Positions 43,158 to 49,858 of a stretch of DNA of 64,000 bases are shown here, in pieces; the stretch's first letter is position 1, and every line of letters begins with the position of its first letter. The notes beneath the pieces were generated by a model that was not told where the DNA came from, did not search any database, and saw nothing but the letters and a program-made list of their open reading frames with translations. Source of the stretch: Nakamurella flava (GTDB lineage Bacteria; Actinomycetota; Actinomycetes; Mycobacteriales; Nakamurellaceae); assembly GCF_005298075.1 (NCBI RefSeq), contig NZ_SZZH01000004.1, positions 124,001 to 188,000 of the forward strand, written 5' to 3'. The translations under genes and the position numbers were made by a program.

Positions 43158-43879
43158 GAGCTCTCCCGGATGAAGGTGGTGATGGCGGTGACGAAGGCGT
43201 CCGGTTCCTGTACTGGCAGCATGTGCCGGGCGCCCGGGACGATCTGCACCCGGCAGTCCGGCAGGACCTGTGCCAACCGCTCGGACATCGAGGGAGTGGA
43301 CCCGCCGTCGAGTTCGCCGGTGATGGCCAGCGCCGGTGCGGTGATCCGGCCGAGTTCCAATCCGATGTCGGCGTCGCCGGCGGCGAACACCCGGTAGCAG
43401 GCCAAGAAAGATCCGACATCGTTGGCCAGCAGCACCTGCCGGGTGCGGTCCACGGTGGCCTGGTCGACGTCGGTCCCGGCATACCACCGCTCGATCGAGG
43501 CCGCGGCGCTGCCGGCGAAGTCCCGCTCGGCCAGGGCCAACCGGTCCAGGACGGCGGCCCGCTCCTCCGGGGTCCGGCGGCACACCGAGCTGACGCAGGT
43601 GAGGGTCCTGACGAGTTCCGGCCGGAAGCGGGCCAGGTGCTGGGCGGCCAGTGCCCCCAACGAGAACCCGACGACGTGGGAGCCGGGTGGGATCTCGTCG
43701 GCGACCCGGTCGGCCAGCTCCCGCAGGCTCAGGTCCGCTGGGACCGGGGCTCGGCCGCCGTGACCGGGCAGATCGGGTGTCAGCACGGCGAACTCGCCCG
43801 ACAGGCGGGTCACGACCGGTCGCCACATGGTGTGGTCCAGCCCGACCCCGTGCAGCAGCACGATCGACGGTGCAGTCAT
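43154..43879 (-). CDS. Alpha/beta-fold hydrolase (RutD-like)
   Basis: The 241-residue protein has the hydrolase core: IVLLHGVGLDHTMWRPVVTRL (oxyanion HG), LTPDLPGHGGR, HVVGFSLGALAAQHLARF with the Ser nucleophile in GFSLG, ALAITGELDGGSTP for the Asp, and PGARHMLPVQEPDAF for the His. It hydrolyses an ester, an enol-lactone or an acyl-amide. RutD-type enzymes in uracil breakdown have the same size and sit in the same kind of operon. The stop overlaps the ALDH ATG (ATGA). Confidence 0.86.
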   Translation of the reverse strand: MTAPSIVLLHGVGLDHTMWRPVVTRLSGEFAVLTPDLPGHGGRAPVPADLSLRELADRVADEIPPGSHVVGFSLGALAAQHLARFRPELVRTLTCVSSVCRRTPEERAAVLDRLALAERDFAGSAAASIERWYAGTDVDQATVDRTRQVLLANDVGSFLACYRVFAAGDADIGLELGRITAPALAITGELDGGSTPSMSERLAQVLPDCRVQIVPGARHMLPVQEPDAFVTAITTFIRESS

Positions 43880-43894
43880 CGCGTCCGTCCGGGG

Positions 43895-44452
43895 CTAGAG
43901 CTGGTCGGGTGAGAACGCCGCCAGCCGCTGCTGCGGGCGTCCCTGCGCGGCAGCCGCCAGCGCGATGATCAGCTCGTCGGGGTGCGGCGCGTCGGCGATG
44001 CGCACCTCGAGGCTTTGGTGGTGGGAGCGGATGGTGGCGTCGGTGACGTGCTTGAGCGGGATGTCGAAGACGATGCCGGCCGGACCGCGCTTCTCGACCG
44101 CAGGCAGCAGGGTGGTGGCGTTCGCGGCCCGGCGGAAGTGGTTGCCGAAACCGAGGAAGTGGATGAGCCCGGAGCCGTGCTCGATCTCGCCGTTCACCCC
44201 GACGATCGCCGCCTTGCCGAACGCCTCCGCCGGAGCGCCCAGCGCCTCCAACACCCGGGGAGCGAGCAGCGCGCCCAGGTCCGAGCCGTTGGCCTCGATG
44301 CCGGGCGTCAGATCCTGCACGAAACCCTGGCCAGCCCATGGGTTCTGGATGACCGCGGCCACCACGGCGACGCGCGCTGCGGGATCGACCCGACGACCGC
44401 CCTCGGAGTGGGTCTCCTCGACGACGGTCACGATCTTGCGGATTTCTACCAT
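43895..44452 (-). CDS. AA_synth (DUF1185) family protein, second copy
   Basis: The 185-residue protein starts MVEIRKIVTVVEETHSEGGR and carries the family core AEAFGKAAIVGVNGEIEHGSGLIHFLGFGNHFR. The HVTDATIRSHHQSLEVRIADAPHPDELIIALAA tail is shared with the neighbour. The family has known structures but no proven reaction as far as I can recall. Its constant presence beside LLM monooxygenases and flavin reductases suggests hydrolysis or release of ring products. It overlaps the upstream paralog by 7 bases, so the two are made together and may form a heterodimer. Confidence 0.8.
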   Translation of the reverse strand: MVEIRKIVTVVEETHSEGGRRVDPAARVAVVAAVIQNPWAGQGFVQDLTPGIEANGSDLGALLAPRVLEALGAPAEAFGKAAIVGVNGEIEHGSGLIHFLGFGNHFRRAANATTLLPAVEKRGPAGIVFDIPLKHVTDATIRSHHQSLEVRIADAPHPDELIIALAAAAQGRPQQRLAAFSPDQL

Positions 44453-45120
44453 GACAGGTCACTCTCCAGGTGCTGCGCGGCGTTGACGACGGGGTCGGTG
44501 GAACGGTCACCGATGCGGGCGTGCGGCCGCGGCCCGGTGGAGGCCGCAGCGATGACGACGATCTCACCGGCGTGCGGCGCATCCGCCACGCGGGCGCAGA
44601 CCGTCTGGTAATGACTGCGGGTCGCGACGTGCCGCTTGTGCCACATCGGCACGACGAGGGCCTCCCCGGCCTCCGCCCGCGCGTCGGCGAAGCAGATGAT
44701 GGAGTCGCCATCCAGGAAATCGCGCATGAGATTGCCGAAGTACGGCGTGTGGATCAGGGCACCCGCGTGCTCGATCTCGCCGGCCGTGCCCACGATCGCC
44801 GCCTTGCCGAAGGCCTCGATCCGCTCGGGCCCGCCGAGTGCGTCGATCAGGCGGTCGGTCAGCCCCCGAGCCAGCACCGGCGCGATGGCGAACACCTCGT
44901 CGCCCAGATCGGCGGTCGGGTCGGTACCCAGCCAGGGATTGGCGATGACGGCGGCGGCGAAGGCCCGCCGGGCCGGGACGGCCGGGCCCCGTCCGTTCTC
45001 CAGGAGGACGTCCTCGACGCCCAGCACCGTCTTGCGGACACCGGCGAGGACCTGGGGGGCGGCGCGGCCGGAGCCGCCGGCCGACTCCCGGGCATCCCCG
45101 GCGAGGGCGAATGCGGTCAT
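44446..45120 (-). CDS. AA_synth (DUF1185) family protein, first copy
   Basis: The 224-residue protein is a diverged paralog of the next gene, with EAFGKAAIVGTAGEIEHAGALIHTPYFGNLMRDF, a shared HVATRSHYQTVCARVADAPHAGEIVVIAAA tail and a longer N-terminus (VRKTVLGVEDVLLENGRG). The ATG at 45118-45120 is chosen with AAGGA 8 bases upstream. It is the first gene of the leftward seven-gene operon. No function can be given beyond probable involvement in the flavin-monooxygenase pathway. Confidence 0.8.
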   Translation of the reverse strand: MTAFALAGDARESAGGSGRAAPQVLAGVRKTVLGVEDVLLENGRGPAVPARRAFAAAVIANPWLGTDPTADLGDEVFAIAPVLARGLTDRLIDALGGPERIEAFGKAAIVGTAGEIEHAGALIHTPYFGNLMRDFLDGDSIICFADARAEAGEALVVPMWHKRHVATRSHYQTVCARVADAPHAGEIVVIAAASTGPRPHARIGDRSTDPVVNAAQHLESDLSW

Positions 45121-45303
45121 GACAGGTGTCCTTCGTGAGAGGGAACGGAAAACCAGCTGTTGTATGGCAGTCAACGTAACTGCTCGGCCAGCAACGGTCC
45201 ACCCCCTTTTGCAATGAGTAAGTCATCGGCCGGATGGCCCCGCTTCACCAGGTCACTTGGCCTTGTTCATAGTGTTTCCCGTTGTGAACGCCACATTTCC
45301 TGA

Positions 45304-45342
45304 CGTCAACCTCTTGACGGCCTTGCACGTCACTCCTAATCT
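45304..45342 (+). promoter_or_regulatory. Promoter with operator over the -35 of the reductase operon
   Basis: CGTCAA-CCTC-TTGACG (45304-45319) is a perfect 6+6 inverted repeat. Its right arm is the -35 element TTGACG, followed 17 bases later by the -10 TAATCT (45337-45342). A protein bound here would block RNA polymerase. The GntR regulator of the leftward operon is the likely binder. Confidence 0.7.
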
Positions 45343-45388
45343 CGGCTGATCCGCCTACCATGCAACGTCACGCCGGAGATGACCGCAG

Positions 45389-45817
45389 ATGACCATGGAT
45401 TCACCCCAGAAGGCCGCCATTGCGCAGGCCTGGGCCCGCGCCTGGGACGACGGGGACGTCGACGCTCTCGACGATCTGCTGGCTCCGGGTTTCACCCGCC
45501 GCACGCAAGGCTCCAAGACGTCGTTGTCGGCGGACGAACTGAAGAAGGAGATCCGCGCGACCCGCGAGGCCTTTCCCGACCTCGTGACCACGATCGACGA
45601 GATCGTTCTCGACGGCGACCGGGTGGCCATTTTCTGGACCAGCACCGGCACCCATCAGGCCGAGCTGCTGGGCATCCCGGCCACCCGGCGCAAGGTCGTG
45701 ACCTATGGCTCCAATCTCTGCACCCTGTCCGACGGCAAGCTCACCGACGAGCGCGTGACCTGGGATCCCCGGCACCTGCTCACCGCGCTGGGCATCTCGA
45801 CTGTGAGGCACGACTGA
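45389..45817 (+). CDS. SnoaL/NTF2-like ester-cyclase family protein
   Basis: The 142-residue protein has a cone-like NTF2 fold pattern: AWARAWDDGDVDALDDLLAPGFTRRTQG, ELKKEIRATREAFPDLVTTIDEIVLDGDRVAIFWTSTGTH, then VTYGSNLCTLSDGKLTDERVTWD. SnoaL-like proteins act as cyclases, isomerases or dehydratases on polyketide-like or small ring substrates. It is first in the rightward operon, 47 bases after the predicted -10. A nearby second ATG (45395) is an alternative start. The following flavin reductase start overlaps its stop by one base (TGATG). Confidence 0.8.
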   Translation: MTMDSPQKAAIAQAWARAWDDGDVDALDDLLAPGFTRRTQGSKTSLSADELKKEIRATREAFPDLVTTIDEIVLDGDRVAIFWTSTGTHQAELLGIPATRRKVVTYGSNLCTLSDGKLTDERVTWDPRHLLTALGISTVRHD

Positions 45818-46347
45818 TGACCGACGCCCTGTCCACCCCACTGACCGACGAGCCCGATCTGGACGCACTCAAGGGTTTCAACCGGCAGTTCGTCACCGGC
45901 GTGACCGTCGTGACCACGATGGACGACGGCCGCGCCCGCGGACTCGCCGTCAATGCCTACTGCTCGATCTCGTTCGACCCGCCGCTGGTGATGGTGTGCG
46001 TGCAACGCACATCGTCGACCTGGCCCGCCCTGTTCGCCGCGACCCACCTGGGGGTCAATGTGCTGAGCAACCAGCAGCAGGCGGTGGTGGCCACCTTCGC
46101 CTCCAAGCACCCGGACAAGTTCTCCCAGGTCGAATGGCAGCCTGGCCCACACGGTTCCCCGCTGATCCCCGGCTCGGCGGCCATGCTGGAGGCGGAGATC
46201 CGCGAGCGCTTCCAGGCCAAGACCCACACCCTGTTCCTCTGTCGGGTGCGACACGCCCAGGTCGCCGATCTCGCACCGATGGTCTACAAGGCCGGCCGGT
46301 TCTTCGACGGGGCCGATCTGACCGAGCTCGCGTCGGCGACGGGCTGA
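45817..46347 (+). CDS. Flavin reductase (FMN, RutF-type)
   Basis: The 176-residue protein has the flavin-reductase-like split barrel: FNRQFVTGVTVVTTMDDGRARGLAVNAYCSISFDPPLVMVCVQRTSSTWPALFAATHLGVNVLSNQQQ. The SxxPP and GHPD-like turns follow the family. It reduces FMN with NAD(P)H and passes it to a two-component monooxygenase; the LLM enzyme at 39627-40667 is the only such enzyme in the window. Its start shares an A with the upstream stop. Confidence 0.87.
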   Translation: MTDALSTPLTDEPDLDALKGFNRQFVTGVTVVTTMDDGRARGLAVNAYCSISFDPPLVMVCVQRTSSTWPALFAATHLGVNVLSNQQQAVVATFASKHPDKFSQVEWQPGPHGSPLIPGSAAMLEAEIRERFQAKTHTLFLCRVRHAQVADLAPMVYKAGRFFDGADLTELASATG

Positions 46348-46352
46348 GCCCG

Positions 46353-47813
46353 ATGACCCTCACCATCGTGGCCACGGACATGGTTGCCGGGGGCTGGGTC
46401 GGTCAGGACCGGGTGGGCGGCGGCGCCCCCATCACGGTGCACAATCCCTGGGACGGAAGCGTTCTCGCCACCGTCGAACAGCCGCGACCGGCCGACGTCG
46501 AACGCGCCGTGCAGCTGGCGGCCGGTGCCCGTGACGAGCTGGCCCGGACCCCCGCCCACCGGCGCAGCACGGCGCTGCACCACATCGCCGACCGGCTCCG
46601 GCAGCGGCTGGACGAATTCGCCGAGCTGATCACCGCCGAGAGCGGCAAGCCGATCCGATGGTCCCGCGGCGAGGTGCGGCGGGCGGCATCGACCTTCCGC
46701 TGGGCGGCCGAGGAGGCCAACCGGTGGTCCGGTGAGCTGCAGCGACTGGACACCGACCCGGCCGACGAGGGACGGCTGGCCCTGCTGCTGCGGGTCCCGC
46801 GGGGCCCGATCCTGGGCATCACCCCGTTCAACTTCCCGCTCAACCTGGTCGCCCACAAGGTCGCACCCGCCCTCGCCGTAGGCGCGCCGATCGTGCTCAA
46901 GCCGGCGCCGGCCACCCCGCTGAGCGCGCTGGCCCTCGGCGAGATCATCGCCGAGTGCGACCTCCCGGCCGGCGCATTCTCCGTCCTGTGCGTCGACAAC
47001 GCCGGCGCCGCCGATCTTGTCGCCGACCCACGACTGCCGGTGGTCTCGTTCACCGGTTCCGGACCGGTCGGCTGGAGTATCCGCGACGCCGTCCCCCGCA
47101 AGCACGTCGCCCTCGAGCTCGGCGGTAACGCCGCGGTGCTCGTCTGCGACGACTGGTCCAGCCCGGCCGATCTCGAGTTCGCGGCCCGGCGGATCGCCCT
47201 GTGCGCCAACTACCAGGGTGGGCAGTCCTGCATCTCCGTGCAGCGGGTCCTCGTCGATCGGGCCGTCCACGAGGCGTTCCTGCCGCGATTGCTGGCCGCG
47301 GTTGCCGACCTGCGGACGGGCGATCCACGGGACCCGGACACGGATGTCGGCCCGCTCATCGATGCGGCCGCGGCCGACCGCGTCCACACCTGGGTGCAGG
47401 CCGCCGTCGACGCCGGGGCCCGGCTCCTCACCGGCGGGACCCGGACCGGCGCGGTCGTCGCCCCGACGGTACTCACCGACGTCGACCCCCGATCCGCGGT
47501 GGCCTGCGACGAGGTCTTCGGCCCGGTCATGACGGTCGAGACGGTCGACGGCCTCACCCACGGGCTGCGACGCATCAACGACTCGCGATTCGGCATCCAC
47601 GCCGGAGTCCTCACCCACGACCTCGCCACTGCCTTTCGCGCCCACCGGGAGCTCGAGGTCGGCGGTGTGATCATCGGCGACGTCCCGACCGTGCGCGCCG
47701 AGCAACTGCCCTACGGCGGGGTCAAGGAATCCGGCATAGGACGCGAGGGCGTCCGCTCCGCGATGGAGGACTTCACCGATGTCCGCACGCTCGTGCTGTC
47801 CGGCCTGAGCTGA
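46353..47813 (+). CDS. NAD(P)-dependent aldehyde dehydrogenase 2
   Basis: The 486-residue protein is another ALDH, of the succinate-semialdehyde/non-phosphorylating type: GPILGITPFNFPLNLVAHKVAPALAVGAPIVLKPAPAT, VSFTGSGPVGWSIR, HVALELGGNAAVLVCDDW, and NYQGGQSCISVQRVLVD holding the Cys. It is only distantly related to the ALDH in the leftward operon. It begins 5 bases after the flavin reductase. Having two ALDHs implies two aldehyde products or oxidation at both ends of one. Confidence 0.9.
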   Translation: MTLTIVATDMVAGGWVGQDRVGGGAPITVHNPWDGSVLATVEQPRPADVERAVQLAAGARDELARTPAHRRSTALHHIADRLRQRLDEFAELITAESGKPIRWSRGEVRRAASTFRWAAEEANRWSGELQRLDTDPADEGRLALLLRVPRGPILGITPFNFPLNLVAHKVAPALAVGAPIVLKPAPATPLSALALGEIIAECDLPAGAFSVLCVDNAGAADLVADPRLPVVSFTGSGPVGWSIRDAVPRKHVALELGGNAAVLVCDDWSSPADLEFAARRIALCANYQGGQSCISVQRVLVDRAVHEAFLPRLLAAVADLRTGDPRDPDTDVGPLIDAAAADRVHTWVQAAVDAGARLLTGGTRTGAVVAPTVLTDVDPRSAVACDEVFGPVMTVETVDGLTHGLRRINDSRFGIHAGVLTHDLATAFRAHRELEVGGVIIGDVPTVRAEQLPYGGVKESGIGREGVRSAMEDFTDVRTLVLSGLS

Positions 47814-47928
47814 TCCGTTCTCCCCACCGCACTCCCGTTCTGGTACTGCCGCTCTCCCGGCACCGACGCCGCCCGCCCACACCCATTCAGTGAGCCCACG
47901 CTCACCCACTCCAAGGTGGACATCAACG

Positions 47929-49653
47929 ATGGCCAACACCTCCCCACCCCCGGCGGACCCCACCGCCTCCCGATCGACCGACGGACCCGCGAACGAGCGG
48001 CATGCGGTGAACGCCCCGTTCATCGACGCACCCGGCCGGCACGGCGTCGGCGCCGTGTTCGCCGTGTCCGTGGCGCTGCTGGCCGTCTTCGTCCTCTGGG
48101 CGTCGATCTGGCCGGAGAACCTCAACACCGTCATGTCCGCGGCCAGCACCTGGGTCACGTCCTCGATCGGCTGGACCTACCTCATCGTCCCGCTGGCCTG
48201 CCTGATCTTCCTGGTCTCCCTGGTCTGCACCCGCTACGGCGCCATCCGCCTGGGCAAACCCGAGGACCGTCCGGAGTTCTCCACCTGGGCGTGGCTGGCC
48301 ATGATCCTGTCCGCCGTCATGGGCGTGGGTCTGATCAGTTACGGCGTCGCCGAACCCATCTCGCATTTCGCCACCCCACCCCACGGGCTGGCCGAACCGG
48401 AGACCATGGACGCCGCCGTCCGGGCCATGCAGTACAGCTACTTCGACTGGGGCCCCCACGCCTGGGCCATCTTCGCCGTCTTCGGGCTGGCCATCGCCTG
48501 GTCCCGGCATCGCAAGGGCCGGTCCGGGCTCATCTCCCCCATGCTCCGCCCCGTCCTGGGCAAGGCGGTCGACGGCTGGTTCGGCATGGCCATCGACATC
48601 TTCGCCATCCTGGCCACCCTGTTCGGCACCACCACCTCACTGGGGCTCGGCGCCTCGCAGATCGATGAAGGGATGAGCCGGGTCTTCGGCACCCCCAGCG
48701 GCACGGGAGTGCAGATCGCGGTCATCGCCGTCGTGACTGTGCTGTTCACCCTGTCCGCGATGTCCGGGGTGCACCGTGGCGTCAAGTACATCAGCCAGGT
48801 GACCACCGTTCTCGGTGTGGGTCTTGCCGTCTACGTCCTCGTCTTCGGTCCCACCGACTTCGTCTCCAACCTGTTCGTCCGGGCGACCGGCCAGTACTTC
48901 GGAGACTTCTTCTCCACCAGCCTGCTCACCCCGCTGTCCAGTGACGACCTGACCTGGATGCAGTGGTGGACCTACTTCATGATGGCCTGGTGGCTGAGCT
49001 GGGGAGCCTTCGTCGGGGTCTTCCTGGCCAAGATCTCCAAGGGCCGCACCGTCCGGCAGTTCATCCTCGGTGTGCTGGGCGTCCCGACCCTGGTCTTCGC
49101 CGGCTGGTTCACGATCTTCGGCGGCTCCGCCATCAAGTTCGACATGGACGGCGCGCCGATCGTCGCGGCCACCCAGGAGAACATCAACAACGCGTTCTTC
49201 TCGCTGCTCGAAAACCTGCCGCTGACCCAGATCACGTCCATCGCCGCGCTCCTGCTCGTGGCCCTGTTCTTCATCTCCGGCGCGGACGCCAACACCTATG
49301 TGCTGGGCATGCTGTCCTGCAAGGGGACGCTCTACCCGCGGCGTTCGGTGCTGCTCACGTGGGGTGTGCTGACCGGGATGTGCGCCATCGTGCTGCTGCT
49401 GGCCAATGGTCTGCAGGCACTGCAGCAGGCCGCGCTGCTGTCGGCGCTGCCGTTCACCGTGATCGTGACCCTGCTCGGGATCTCCCTCACCAAGGAACTG
49501 CGCAGCGACCCGCACTACCACGCGTTGCATCCGCACGCGCCGGAACTGCCGGCCGTCCCCGGCCCGTTCGTCGACGACAGCCGCGACCTGTACGCCCCCG
49601 AGGACGTCCGGCCGGAACCCGCCGCCGTCCGCACCACGGCCCCCCTGCACTGA
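47929..49653 (+). CDS. BCCT-family betaine/choline/carnitine-type transporter
   Basis: The 574-residue protein has about 12 helices and the BCCT core: MGVGLISYGVAEPISHFATPP, YSYFDWGPHAWAIFAVFGLAIAW, TTSLGLGASQID, and WTYFMMAWWLSWGAFVGVFLAKISKGRTVRQFILGV with the Trp cage that binds a quaternary amine. It imports a trimethylammonium compound by Na+ or H+ symport. Its place at the end of the reductase operon suggests the pathway substrate is a betaine-like or charged N-compound. The ATG at 47929 is chosen with AAGGTGG upstream; the other in-frame start is less convincing. Confidence 0.9.
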   Translation: MANTSPPPADPTASRSTDGPANERHAVNAPFIDAPGRHGVGAVFAVSVALLAVFVLWASIWPENLNTVMSAASTWVTSSIGWTYLIVPLACLIFLVSLVCTRYGAIRLGKPEDRPEFSTWAWLAMILSAVMGVGLISYGVAEPISHFATPPHGLAEPETMDAAVRAMQYSYFDWGPHAWAIFAVFGLAIAWSRHRKGRSGLISPMLRPVLGKAVDGWFGMAIDIFAILATLFGTTTSLGLGASQIDEGMSRVFGTPSGTGVQIAVIAVVTVLFTLSAMSGVHRGVKYISQVTTVLGVGLAVYVLVFGPTDFVSNLFVRATGQYFGDFFSTSLLTPLSSDDLTWMQWWTYFMMAWWLSWGAFVGVFLAKISKGRTVRQFILGVLGVPTLVFAGWFTIFGGSAIKFDMDGAPIVAATQENINNAFFSLLENLPLTQITSIAALLLVALFFISGADANTYVLGMLSCKGTLYPRRSVLLTWGVLTGMCAIVLLLANGLQALQQAALLSALPFTVIVTLLGISLTKELRSDPHYHALHPHAPELPAVPGPFVDDSRDLYAPEDVRPEPAAVRTTAPLH

Positions 49654-49858
49654 ACGGGCGAGGATCAGGAGCGCTGGAGAAGAACGGCTTGGGCGAGGAC
49701 CCGGGCGGATCTGCCCGGTGTCGGTGCCGAGCGCGACCCAGACCCTGCCGGGCGGGACCATGATCGTCGGCGCCATCGTCGTCGCCGTGTGCTTCCGGAG
49801 CACCGTGGCCACCAGCACGAGCTTCCTCAGCGGCTGACCGGCCGTGGCCGCGTCCCGG

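Noticed and set aside
39627-46347. A complete Rut uracil pathway
   Set aside because: RutB- and RutE-like genes are absent and the LLM protein lacks the full RutA context, while DUF1185, SnoaL and BCCT genes do not belong to Rut.
49759-49836. A 25-codon plus-strand frame after the BCCT gene
   Set aside because: No ribosome site or conserved pattern; the 205-base gap holds nothing else convincing apart from GC-rich repeats.
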